Assembly: GCA_012799265.1 (NCBI GenBank)
Contig: JAAZLP010000334.1
Location: 1 to 5,801, forward strand
DNA length: 5,801 nt
Source of the DNA: Phyllobacteriaceae bacterium
GTDB lineage: Bacteria > Pseudomonadota > Alphaproteobacteria > Rhizobiales > Devosiaceae
Reading direction: 5' to 3'
The translations under genes and the position numbers were made by a program. Shown one piece after another: positions 1 to 5,728 of this stretch. The notes under the pieces are model-generated. The model made no database searches. It worked only from the letters and a program-made list of their open reading frames with translations, and was not told where the DNA came from. Every line of letters begins with the position of its first letter. The stretch's first letter is position 1.

Positions 1-157
1 AGCGTCACCAAGGCCGACAGCCGATGAAAGGCCTGTGGCGACCAGCCAAACCTCAAGAAACCGGTCGGCGCGCTCGCCTCTGCGGTAGCCATCCCTCACT
101 CCGACATTTGGTACGTAATTATTATGTGCAACATGGACGCGACCAAATAGGCAAGTC
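1..157. other. upstream flank, no assignable gene
   Basis: No gene can be supported here. In the first forward frame the opening bases read SVTKADSR and then stop at 25-27, which could be the tail of a gene entering from the left but is far too short to judge. A frame opening at ATG 24 runs into the regulator gene, but it has no ribosome binding site and a composition unlike a protein, so it is left out. From about 104 onward the sequence turns AT-rich, unlike the rest of the window. Positions 113-127 form an imperfect palindrome, ACGTAAT-T-ATTATGT, with 6 of 7 arm bases pairing, possibly a protein-binding site. Confidence 0.4.
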
Positions 158-186
158 AATTGTTTTTAATTATTGTATACGGACAA
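158..186. promoter_or_regulatory. candidate operator/promoter region of the GntR/FCD regulator
   Basis: This AT-rich stretch ends about 40 bases before the regulator start. It holds AATTGT (158-163), the self-complementary GTATAC inside TTGTATAC (173-180), and ACAA (183-186), which pairs with TTGT (173-176) as TTGT-N6-ACAA. FadR/FCD-type GntR proteins are known to favour operators with a GT...AC core flanked by T and A, so self-regulation is plausible. The AATTGT half-site recurs as a perfect palindrome in front of dctP. I see no convincing -35/-10 pair, so the promoter position is not resolved. Confidence 0.35.
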
Positions 187-215
187 CATCTGACACATTG
201 TGGGCAGGCTGGAAC

Positions 216-221
216 AGGGAG
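216..221 (+). promoter_or_regulatory. ribosome binding site deciding the regulator start
   Basis: AGGGAG lies five bases before the ATG at 227. It favours that ATG over the in-frame GTG at 200, which would add nine residues and has no comparable site. Confidence 0.7.
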
Positions 222-226
222 ACCCC

Positions 227-1129
227 ATGGCGCGAACTGATGAGCGGTTTAGAGATGCCTATAATGTTCTGCTAAAAGAACTGGGCCGCGCAGCCGTGGG
301 GGACGAATTGCCCTCGGAGCTGGCCATGGCCGAGCGACTGGATGTGAGCCGGACGATTGTGCGCTCGGCCCTTGCTCGGCTCGACCAGGAAGGCATCATT
401 CGCTGGAGTGGGCGGGAGAAGGTGTTGATCCGAAAGCCGGTAGAAGCTGACCGGCTGCACACCGAGAGCCATAGTGTTTCACCCGAAGAGATGGAGCGCC
501 AGTTTCTGGAATGGATCCTGCGCTTCGACATTGCCCCGGGCACCACCCTCAACGTGACGGACCTGGCGCGCCGGCTCGGCGTGGCGCCCCATGCCCTGCA
601 GGAATTTCTAGCTTCGCTCACCCGACTTGGTCTGGTGCGACGCGGCGCCAAGGGCGGCTGGGAACTGCTCGGCTTTACCTCCGACTATGCCATCGAGTTG
701 TCCGACTTCCGTTTGATACTGGAGTTGAATGCCGTCGATTGCGTGCTGGCGAGCGATGGAAACCATCCGATCTGGGACCGGCTGGACCAGCTTGAGGCGG
801 CTCACCACGACCTCGCCGCCAATATGGATGAGCGCTTCCACGATTTTTCGCTGCTGGATGAGTTGTTTCACTCGGCCCTGTGGAGTGTTGGCAATAACCG
901 CTTCGTCGCAGAGTTTCAAAAGGTGATCTCCCTAGTCTTCCACTACCATTATCAATGGGACAAATCCGATGAGTTGCAGCGCAATGCCGCCGCGGTGCAG
1001 GAACATTTGGGGCTCATCAGCGCCTTGAAAGACCGCGACAAACCCAGAGCGATTGCAGCGACGCAGGACCACATCCGCACCGCCAAACAGACGCTCCTAT
1101 CGTCTTTCCGACGCCACGATCTGCCTTGA
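227..1129 (+). CDS. GntR-family transcriptional regulator, FadR/FCD subfamily, with an apparent second winged helix
   Basis: A 300-residue cytoplasmic DNA-binding repressor or activator. Residues 5-72 form the GntR winged helix, seen in LPSELAMAERLDVSRTIVRS followed by ALARLDQEGII. Residues about 88-150 look like another winged helix (LNVTDLARRLGVAPHALQEF, then LGLVRRG and a wing). Residues about 155-290 are the helical FCD ligand domain, with D211 and H215 (DELFH), H260 (EH) and H282 (DH). The order and spacing fit the metal-binding Asp/His set of FCD proteins, which often sense carboxylic acids. FCD regulators are usually 220-250 residues, so the extra length is explained by the second helix-turn-helix unit. 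The gene is convergent with the dctPQM operon, whose solute or a derivative is the likely effector (inference). The start at ATG 227 follows an AGGGAG site. Family assignment is firm; the target and ligand are unknown. Confidence 0.9.
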   Translation: MARTDERFRDAYNVLLKELGRAAVGDELPSELAMAERLDVSRTIVRSALARLDQEGIIRWSGREKVLIRKPVEADRLHTESHSVSPEEMERQFLEWILRFDIAPGTTLNVTDLARRLGVAPHALQEFLASLTRLGLVRRGAKGGWELLGFTSDYAIELSDFRLILELNAVDCVLASDGNHPIWDRLDQLEAAHHDLAANMDERFHDFSLLDELFHSALWSVGNNRFVAEFQKVISLVFHYHYQWDKSDELQRNAAAVQEHLGLISALKDRDKPRAIAATQDHIRTAKQTLLSSFRRHDLP

Positions 1130-1171
1130 ACAACAAGGGCGCCCAGGCGCGAGGCCGGCAGGATTGAGTGA

Positions 1172-1196
1172 GGGCCCCGGCTGTGCGCCGGGGCCC
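1172..1196. terminator. bidirectional hairpin terminator between convergent genes
   Basis: A perfect 10-bp GC stem, GGGCCCCGGC (1172-1181) with GCCGGGGCCC (1187-1196), encloses a five-base loop TGTGC. It lies 42 bases after the regulator stop and 14 bases beyond the dctM stop on the other strand, where a shared terminator is expected. Neither side has a clear T run, so it may not act as a textbook intrinsic terminator. It may instead serve as a 3' end stabiliser or work with Rho. Confidence 0.75.
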
Positions 1197-1210
1197 CTCC
1201 TATATGCAGT

Positions 1211-2524
1211 CTACTTCACGGCCCATGTGGCGATGGGTGGGAAGAAGAGAATAATCATCAACACGGTCAGTTGCAGGCCGATGAATGGCAGCAGTGCCGT
1301 ATAGATGTGCTTGAGGGTAATTTCCTTGGGTGCGACGCTCTTCAAATAAAAGGCCGCAGGACCGAAGGGCGGTGTCAGATAGGACACCTGCATATTGACC
1401 GCAAAGAGAATGCCGAACCAGATCGGATCATAACCAAGCTGGATGACGATGGGCACGAAGATCGGCAGGGTCAGCAGTGCAATGCCGATCCAGTCGAGGA
1501 ACATGCCAAGCACCAGGAGAATCAGCATCATCACCAGGATGATGACTACCGGCGGTGCGTTGATGGCGAGGATGGCGTCGGCAACGAAGCGGTTGCCGCC
1601 CATGAGGTTGTATACGCCAACCAGGACGGCCGCGGCGATGCCGATCCAGATGATCATGCCGCAGGTTTCGAGCGTATGGACGAGGCTGGCCTGCATCATC
1701 TTTAAATTGAGCTCGCCCCGTAACAGGGAGATCAGCATCACGGCCGACACACCAAGGGCAGCAGCCTCGGTGATTGAGGCAACGCCGCCATAGATCGAGC
1801 CCAGAACCACCACGACGATGAAGAGCGGCGCGGCCACGGCGCGCAGGGCGCTGCCGAGGGATTCCTCGGCCAGTTCCTCACGCGACATGGGCGGGCCCAT
1901 CGCTGGATTGCGCAGGCAGATGAACAGCACATAGGCGATGTAAAATGCCAGGAGTAGGAGGGCCGGCGTGATTGCGGCGACGAAGAGATCGGCAATCGAG
2001 ACGCTGGCAACCAGGCCATAGATGATCAGCACGATGGAGGGCGGCATCATGGTGCCCAGCGAGCCGCCGGCAACGACGACGCCGATGGAGAGATTGCGGT
2101 CATAGCCGAGACGCAGCATCTGCGGCAGCGCCAGGATACCCAATAGTACAATTTCGCCGCCGATGACGCCGGACATTGCGGCCATAAGGATGGCGACGAT
2201 CAGGGTCTGGACGGCAACGCCACCGGGCAGGCGCCCGGCCAGGATGCGCATTCCGCGAAACAGATCGCGGGCAATGCCGGAGCGATCCAGCAGGGCGGCC
2301 ATGAGAATGAACATGGGAATGGCGACGAGCGAATATTCGGTGATGAAACCGAAAATGCGCGAGGTCACCAGAGGCAGGGCCATGCCTCCGAACCAGCCGA
2401 AGGTGAAGATGAGGGCGACGAGGCCGGTGACCCAGGCCAGGGGCTGGCCGGTGAGCAACAGCAGGAAAATGCCACCGACGAGGACATAGGAGCCGAGCTC
2501 GATACCGATTGCGCTAAGACCCAT
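1211..2524 (-). CDS. dctM: TRAP transporter large permease subunit DctM
   Basis: A 437-residue inner-membrane protein, the translocation subunit of a tripartite ATP-independent periplasmic transporter. It moves the solute delivered by the binding protein across the membrane using an ion gradient. It is hydrophobic throughout, with roughly a dozen membrane segments. Family signatures are GGSLGTMMPPS at residues 153-163, ITEAAALG at 251-258 and LTPPFG near the C-terminus at 383-388. The stretch LRLGYDRNLSIGVVVAGGSLG resembles the mannitol/chloroaromatic-type large permeases more than the C4-dicarboxylate type, but that does not fix the substrate. Length is normal for the family. The start lies one base past the dctQ stop (TAA-A-ATG), with GGGGA upstream inside dctQ, so the two are probably translationally coupled. 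It is the last gene of the operon and ends at the shared hairpin. The symbol denotes the family role only. Confidence 0.95.
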   Translation of the reverse strand: MGLSAIGIELGSYVLVGGIFLLLLTGQPLAWVTGLVALIFTFGWFGGMALPLVTSRIFGFITEYSLVAIPMFILMAALLDRSGIARDLFRGMRILAGRLPGGVAVQTLIVAILMAAMSGVIGGEIVLLGILALPQMLRLGYDRNLSIGVVVAGGSLGTMMPPSIVLIIYGLVASVSIADLFVAAITPALLLLAFYIAYVLFICLRNPAMGPPMSREELAEESLGSALRAVAAPLFIVVVVLGSIYGGVASITEAAALGVSAVMLISLLRGELNLKMMQASLVHTLETCGMIIWIGIAAAVLVGVYNLMGGNRFVADAILAINAPPVVIILVMMLILLVLGMFLDWIGIALLTLPIFVPIVIQLGYDPIWFGILFAVNMQVSYLTPPFGPAAFYLKSVAPKEITLKHIYTALLPFIGLQLTVLMIILFFPPIATWAVK

Positions 2525-2525
2525 T

Positions 2526-3110
2526 TTAATGTTCCCCGGAGGCGTGGGCCGTTGCGGCAGGATTGCGCCTGATGGCGTCTATGAGATGAAGCAGCGTCTG
2601 GACGAACATGACACCAACGCAGATCAGCACGAGGATCTTGAGCATGGCAGGCGTCGGGGGGTTCCACGAGGTGCCGGTGCCTTCAAGGCGGAATTCGCCG
2701 CCGGGCGTGAAGGTAGCCTTGGAGGTCATGATCCAGGCCGCAAAGGACAGGCCAGCGAAAAAGACCAGCGCCAGAATGGAATTGACGATGTCGAGCCAGC
2801 GTCGGCCTTTGGGAGAAACTGTGTCGTATAACATGCGCACACGAATGTGCTTGTCGCGGGCCAGCGCGATGGGCCCCCCGACGAGGAATATGGCGGCGAT
2901 GAGGAAGGTGGTCGTCTCATGGGCCCAGAAAGTTGGGCTGTTGAAAACGTAGCGTGAGATGACCTCGTATACGGTCACCGCGAAGGCCAGGAAGATGATC
3001 CAGGCGAAGGCCTTGGATGAGTTGGCAATTAACCGGTCAAGGCCGGAGCGGATTTCGGTATCGTCGTGATCAATCGGGGGGACGGTTTCTGGATCTTCGG
3101 ACATCGGCAT
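2526..3110 (-). CDS. dctQ: TRAP transporter small permease subunit DctQ
   Basis: A 194-residue inner-membrane protein that pairs with DctM in the TRAP membrane complex. Four membrane segments are visible at about residues 34-51, 66-84, 106-128 and 155-177, after an acidic cytoplasmic N-terminus. The family signature is clear: EVISRYVFNSPTFWAHE (residues 49-65), then a glycine-containing second helix and ARDKHIRVRML (84-94). The later SWNPPTPAMLK (148-158) is also typical of DctQ in this TRAP class. Two starts are possible: ATG at 3110 or the in-frame ATG at 3104, which has a weak GAG site six bases before it, whereas the first has almost no spacing. The N-terminus could therefore be two residues shorter. 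It follows dctP after 71 bases containing a hairpin and is almost fused to dctM. Confidence 0.93.
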   Translation of the reverse strand: MPMSEDPETVPPIDHDDTEIRSGLDRLIANSSKAFAWIIFLAFAVTVYEVISRYVFNSPTFWAHETTTFLIAAIFLVGGPIALARDKHIRVRMLYDTVSPKGRRWLDIVNSILALVFFAGLSFAAWIMTSKATFTPGGEFRLEGTGTSWNPPTPAMLKILVLICVGVMFVQTLLHLIDAIRRNPAATAHASGEH

Positions 3111-3129
3111 CTCGTGTTGCGCGATTAAA

Positions 3130-3152
3130 CGTCCGGCAGCGACTGCCGGACG
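3130..3152 (-). terminator. intra-operon hairpin between dctP and dctQ
   Basis: CGTCCGGCAG (3130-3139) and CTGCCGGACG (3143-3152) form a perfect 10-bp stem with a three-base loop. On the transcribed strand it is followed by TTTAAT, a short weak U tract. It lies 29 bases after the dctP stop and 19 bases before the dctQ start. A partial terminator or 3'-end stabiliser here would give more of the soluble binding protein than of the membrane subunits, a ratio TRAP and ABC operons usually need (inference). Confidence 0.7.
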
Positions 3153-3181
3153 CGATTCACATCTGGAAGGTTTCGCCTGCT

Positions 3182-4207
3182 TCAGAGCAGGTTACGACCA
3201 GTGAGATAGCTGGTGACGGCGTCATAGTAGCGCTGGGTCATTTCGCTGCGCGAAGCCCAATTCTGCCATTCTTCCTGAGCGATGCGGCGGAATTTGGCGC
3301 GTTCGTCGCCCGACCAATTGATGATCTCGATGTCAGGATTAGCCTTGGCTTCGGTCACCGCTGCCGCATCGAGCTGTCGCACTGAATAGATGTGGTTGAA
3401 GCTGAATGTCTTAACCGAAGCAGTCAGGATTGACTGCAGGTCTTCGGGCAGGCCGTCCCAGATCTCCTTGTTGATCGAGATGTCGATGAGGGGAAGGGAG
3501 TGGAACCCCGGATAGAGCGGATAGGGCGCAACGTCGTTCATGCCCAGCGCCTGATTGGTGGCGAAGACGGTGTTGTCGGCGGCATCCACGACGCCCTTGT
3601 CGAGTGCCGAGAAGATTTCCGAGCCGGGCAGGGCAACCGGCGAGGCGCCAGCCTTGGAGAAAATCTCAAAAACCATGCCCTCGGGGGCACGCAGCTTGAC
3701 GCCCTTGAGGTCGGCCACCGTGCGGATCGGAACGCCAGCGACGAGAGCCTCCGGCTCCGTGGCAGCGGCGCCGATGAAGTGCACGCCATAGGGCTCGACG
3801 AGTTCGGCATAGAGCTCATGGCCACCACCGGACTGCATGAAGCCGAGCAGTTCGAACGGGTCGCTCCAGGCGCCAACGAGATTGCCCATCATGGCGAAGG
3901 CAGGGTCCTTGCCGGCAAAATAGCTTGGGTCGGTCAGGTGACCCTGCAGGATGCCGGCGCCGACGGCGTCGAGCGTGTCGGTGTGAGGCACAACGGCGCC
4001 GATGGGCAGGATTTCAATGGCAATGCGGCCACCGGACAGGGTGCCGACTTCATTTGCCCATTTCTGCTTGTTGACGAAGCCGGGTTCACCGGCCGTCTCG
4101 GAGGTCTGGAACGTCCAGTTGTAATCAGCGGCCAAAACGGCGCTGGAGAGCGCTAAGACCGAAGCCGCTGCTGCTACAATTCCCGTAAACTTAGTAAAAA
4201 TGCTCAA
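3182..4207 (-). CDS. dctP: TRAP transporter periplasmic solute-binding protein DctP
   Basis: A 341-residue secreted protein that captures the solute in the periplasm and hands it to DctQM. Residues 1-26 are a signal peptide: K6, a hydrophobic core, and cleavage after SAVLA before ADYNW. The mature part has the TRAP binding-protein pattern: DLKGVKLRAPEG (166-177), whose arginine R173 corresponds to the residue that pairs with the substrate carboxylate in this family, then GASPVALPGSEIFSALDKG (187-205) and VDAADN. YPGFHSLPLIDISINKEIWD (residues 230-260 region) resembles the mannitol/chloroaromatic or 2-oxoacid subgroup. The best start is TTG at 4207: AGGGAG stands six bases upstream and the signal peptide begins at once. 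The frame is open to an ATG at 4276, but that adds 23 residues before the signal peptide and lacks a ribosome binding site. It is the first gene of the operon. A carboxylate substrate is likely but unidentified. Confidence 0.93.
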   Translation of the reverse strand: MSIFTKFTGIVAAAASVLALSSAVLAADYNWTFQTSETAGEPGFVNKQKWANEVGTLSGGRIAIEILPIGAVVPHTDTLDAVGAGILQGHLTDPSYFAGKDPAFAMMGNLVGAWSDPFELLGFMQSGGGHELYAELVEPYGVHFIGAAATEPEALVAGVPIRTVADLKGVKLRAPEGMVFEIFSKAGASPVALPGSEIFSALDKGVVDAADNTVFATNQALGMNDVAPYPLYPGFHSLPLIDISINKEIWDGLPEDLQSILTASVKTFSFNHIYSVRQLDAAAVTEAKANPDIEIINWSGDERAKFRRIAQEEWQNWASRSEMTQRYYDAVTSYLTGRNLL

Positions 4208-4213
4208 GTCTCT

Positions 4214-4219
4214 CTCCCT
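4214..4219 (-). promoter_or_regulatory. dctP: ribosome binding site supporting a TTG start for dctP
   Basis: On the - strand AGGGAG is followed by AGAGAC and then TTG AGC. The six-base spacing is optimal and there is no ATG or GTG in the right place. This site decides for a TTG initiation codon at 4207. Confidence 0.75.
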
Positions 4220-4234
4220 AGTCGATGCTTCAAA

Positions 4235-4247
4235 AATTGTTACAATT
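4235..4247. promoter_or_regulatory. 13-bp palindrome, candidate operator of dctPQM
   Basis: AATTGT-T-ACAATT is a perfect inverted repeat around one base, 27 bases upstream of the dctP start codon. Its GT-T-AC core flanked by T and A is close to the general operator pattern of FadR/FCD GntR proteins, and AATTGT also occurs in front of the regulator gene at 158-163. Binding by the regulator encoded at 227-1129 is a reasonable inference, not shown. Promoter hexamers around it are not clear. Confidence 0.5.
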
Positions 4248-4474
4248 GGGTCCGCTATGGCATCGATTGCACCCATGTCTTGGACTGTGCACGGAAGACC
4301 CCCTGGATCAACAGCTGACTTCCAGTTTTACACGCTTCTGCACGCTTTGCCAGATAAAGCCGATGGTTTTCGGAAGTGATGGCCTTTCGGGTCCGCAGCC
4401 ATCATTAACGCAAGAAAGCTAGTGGCCAGACATCCAGACCGGTGCTCGCAGCGCCGCAGGATCGTCGCATAAAA
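4248..4474. other. non-coding stretch upstream of dctP, no gene recognised
   Basis: This stretch lies between the dctP leader and the stress-protein relic. Both strands have short open frames but none has a plausible start, ribosome binding site or recognisable product. The only visible structure is a short direct repeat, CACGCTT at 4331-4337 and 4341-4347. The dctP promoter must lie in or near this region, but no strong -35/-10 pair is evident. It may also contain the fully decayed 3' part of the stress-protein gene. Confidence 0.4.
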
Positions 4475-4785
4475 TCAATCCAAAATACTAGCTGATTGGC
4501 GAGCAAGCCGAGCCAAATGATCGGACGATGGTGATTTGTCACACACGACGACGCTTGTGGGCGCTACCATCATCATCGCTTCATCACCCATATGCGAAAA
4601 CCGCACCAAGCGAGCAGCATGGAGGCCCGACGTGAAACGACCGCTTTTGAGAAATCGCTGACCCTCAATCGCGTGAACCAGGATAAGTCGAGCGTTGTGC
4701 TCTGCGGCGAGTTGGATTGCGCGTCGGCAACCGGCTCATCGCCTTTCTCAAGGGTTATCGCCGCAACTATCGTCTTGATTGACAT
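4475..4785 (-). pseudogene. universal stress protein (UspA family), frameshifted and degraded
   Basis: From ATG 4785 the frame reads MSIKTIVAAITLEKGDEPVA then DA, a characteristic universal stress protein N-terminus (first strand and nucleotide-binding edge). At about 4720 the reading must shift by one base: the frame continuing from 4720 gives AIQLAAEHNARLILVHAIEG, which is exactly the expected next helix and strand. Without the shift the protein ends at 4573 as a meaningless 70-residue product. A single lost base in the GCG/GCA codons explains it. Beyond residue about 43 the similarity fades. SDHLARLARQSASILD before the stop at 4475 is only faintly like the region that normally precedes the ATP-binding glycine motif, and that motif is absent. 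A family member normally has about 140 residues, so the C-terminal half is lost. The ribosome binding site and an FNR-like box survive upstream. Confidence 0.8.
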
Positions 4786-4792
4786 GCGAGCA

Positions 4793-4797
4793 CTCCT
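4793..4797 (-). promoter_or_regulatory. ribosome binding site of the stress-protein relic
   Basis: AGGAG on the - strand, seven bases before ATG 4785, confirms the original start of the universal stress protein gene. Confidence 0.7.
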
Positions 4798-4845
4798 GAT
4801 GCCGCGGGATTCGGTAATGTCGACGGCCCGCGAAGTTTCCCCGAT

Positions 4846-4859
4846 TTGATTGCTACCAA
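4846..4859 (-). promoter_or_regulatory. FNR/FixK-like box upstream of the stress-protein relic
   Basis: On the - strand this reads TTGGT-AGCA-ATCAA, matching the TTGAT-N4-ATCAA consensus of FNR/FixK-type regulators at 9 of 10 positions. Its centre lies about 67 bases before the start codon. A start of transcription some 41 bases downstream of the centre would leave a leader of about 26 bases containing the AGGAG site, so the geometry suits a class II activated promoter. Universal stress protein genes are commonly controlled by low oxygen in alphaproteobacteria. With one mismatch and no test, this stays a candidate. Confidence 0.5.
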
Positions 4860-4882
4860 CTCTTCCCGTTCCAGAATCACGC

Positions 4883-4884
4883 TA
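4883..4884. repeat. left TA target duplication of the insertion sequence
   Basis: TA directly abuts the left inverted repeat and is matched by TA at 5729-5730. Both lie in CTAG tetranucleotides, so the exact boundary is ambiguous by a base or two: a CTAG duplication with slightly shorter ends is also possible. Confidence 0.6.
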
Positions 4885-4901
4885 GGGTTAAAACCCAATC
4901 A
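4885..4901 (+). repeat. left terminal inverted repeat of the insertion sequence
   Basis: GGGTTAAAACCCAATCA pairs with the reverse complement of the right end, GGGTCGAGACTCAATCA, at 13 of 17 positions, with both the outer GGGT and the inner AATCA identical. Confidence 0.8.
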
Positions 4902-4950
4902 TCCTATTGATTATGTCTAGTAAATCAGATTCTCTTTATGCGCGGGCATG

Positions 4951-4957
4951 AAGGAGG
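4951..4957 (+). promoter_or_regulatory. ribosome binding site deciding the transposase start
   Basis: AAGGAGG stands five bases before ATG 4963. It overlaps the codons following the earlier in-frame ATG at 4948, so translation most likely begins at 4963. Confidence 0.8.
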
Positions 4958-4962
4958 CGCTG

Positions 4963-5714
4963 ATGAGTAGTCTTTTCTGGTTGAGCGACGAGGCCTGGGC
5001 GGTGATTGAGCCGCATCTGCCGACGAACCAACCCGGCGCGCATCGCACCGATGATCGCCGGGTCCTCAGCGGCATCATTCATGTGCTGCGTTCGGGGTGC
5101 CGGTGGCAGGATTGTCCCGCCTGTTATGGGCCGCCCACGACAATCTACAACCGCTTCCATCGCTGGTCGGCGCGCGGCATCTGGCGGCGCCTGTTTGACG
5201 CCCTGGTGCAAACAAGCGATCGGGATATCCACATGATCGACAGTACCACGGCCAAGGCCCATCGATCGGCAGCCGGCGGAAAAGGGGGGCCGATAGCCAG
5301 GCTATCGGCCGCTCGCGCGGCGGCAGATCGACAAAAATCCATGCTGTTGTCGATAGCCGCGGCCGTCCCCTCGCACTCAAGATAACGCCGGGGCAACGGG
5401 GCGACGCGCCCATTGCCACCCCCCTGCTTGCACCCCTGCCACCCAGCCGGCTGTGCGCCGCCGACACTGCCTATGACAGCAACGCCCTGCGGGCGTTCCT
5501 CATTGCCCGCGGCACCGAGCCGGTGATTCCCAACAACCCAACCCGAAAACATATCCAGCCATTCGATGCTCAGGCCTACAAGCGCAGAAATATCATCGAA
5601 CGCACCTTCTGCCGCATCAAGGATTGGCGGCGCGTCGCCACCCGATACGACAAGCTCGCAATCAACTTCGCTGCAACATGCTACATCGCCGCAATCTGCA
5701 TCTGGTGGGTCTGA
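4963..5714 (+). CDS. IS5-family (IS427 group) transposase, two frames joined by -1 frameshift
   Basis: The first frame (ATG 4963 to TAA 5383-5385, 140 residues) has the N-terminal DNA-binding part (LSDEAWAVIEPHLP, residues 6-19; LRSGCRWQDCPACYGPPTTI) and the first catalytic aspartate in MIDSTTAKAHRSAAGGKGG. Re-reading G5289 in the -1 frame continues without a break as ADSQAIGRSRGGRSTKIHAV to TGA 5712-5714. It carries the second aspartate in CAADTAYDSNALRAF and the catalytic glutamate in YKRRNIIERTFCRIKDWRR, which fits the Y-2-R-3-E-6-K signature. The fused product has about 250 residues, normal for this group. The first frame alone lacks two of the three DDE residues and cannot catalyse transposition, though it could bind the ends and act as an inhibitor (inference). 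Either programmed frameshifting or a one-base loss in the G run explains the split. The adjoining hairpin and the known two-frame habit of the group favour the former. Confidence 0.88.
5280..5310 (+). promoter_or_regulatory. candidate programmed -1 frameshift signal (A4G6 run plus hairpin)
   Basis: Four A and six G (5280-5289) form a slippery run read as AAA GGG GGG in the first frame. A perfect palindrome follows at once, with arms 5288-5298 and 5300-5310 of 11 bp around A5299, overlapping the last two G. Moving back one base here joins the two transposase frames exactly. A slippery run with a stable hairpin directly 3' is the standard architecture for -1 frameshifting in insertion sequences. 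Here the spacer is unusually short, so the lower stem would have to open as the ribosome reaches the run. Confidence 0.65.
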
Positions 5715-5728
5715 TTGAGTCTCGACCC
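5712..5728 (-). repeat. right terminal inverted repeat of the insertion sequence
   Basis: TGATTGAGTCTCGACCC is the reverse-complement partner of the left end. Its first three bases are the transposase stop codon. Confidence 0.8.

Larger units (their letters stand above)
4885..5728 (+). mobile_element. IS5-family insertion sequence, IS427-like, 844 bp
   Basis: The element is bounded by 17-bp imperfect inverted repeats (13 of 17 matching) and flanking TA dinucleotides. It contains one transposase split over two overlapping frames. Size, TA-type target, two-frame layout and the transposase sequence all point to the IS427 group of the IS5 family. The transposase stop codon lies inside the right repeat, a usual compact arrangement. 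The element looks intact, and transposition would require the frameshift at 5280-5289. It is inserted about 100 bases upstream of the universal stress protein relic and points away from it. Confidence 0.88.

Noticed and set aside
24..275. 83-codon + frame overlapping the regulator start
   Set aside because: No ribosome binding site, rare-codon composition through the AT-rich leader, and it overlaps the well-supported regulator gene.
1271..1705. 144-codon open frame on the + strand antisense to dctM
   Set aside because: Its composition, rich in D, H and Q, is the mirror of hydrophobic membrane codons in dctM. No start signal or family resemblance.
3500..4156. 218-codon open frame on the + strand antisense to dctP
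   Set aside because: It is a shadow of a GC-rich gene: the - strand codes a clear TRAP binding protein, while this frame has no ribosome binding site or recognisable product.
4331..4347. CACGCTT repeated twice at 10-base spacing, considered as a repeat array
   Set aside because: Only two short units with no third copy. Not a CRISPR or iteron array.
4254..4401. - strand open stretch reading ITSENHRLYLAKRAEACKTG and onward to a stop near the dctP leader
   Set aside because: It looks mildly protein-like, but it has no start codon after the preceding stop and no family I recognise.
4225..4422. 65-codon + frame upstream of dctP
   Set aside because: No start signal and no recognisable protein. 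It covers the dctP leader and palindrome.
4592..4849. 85-codon + frame opposite the stress-protein relic
   Set aside because: The opposite strand has clear universal stress protein similarity and a proper ribosome binding site. This frame is its shadow.
4936..5552. several - strand frames inside the insertion sequence
   Set aside because: They mirror the transposase gene, whose catalytic motifs and ribosome binding site are on the + strand.
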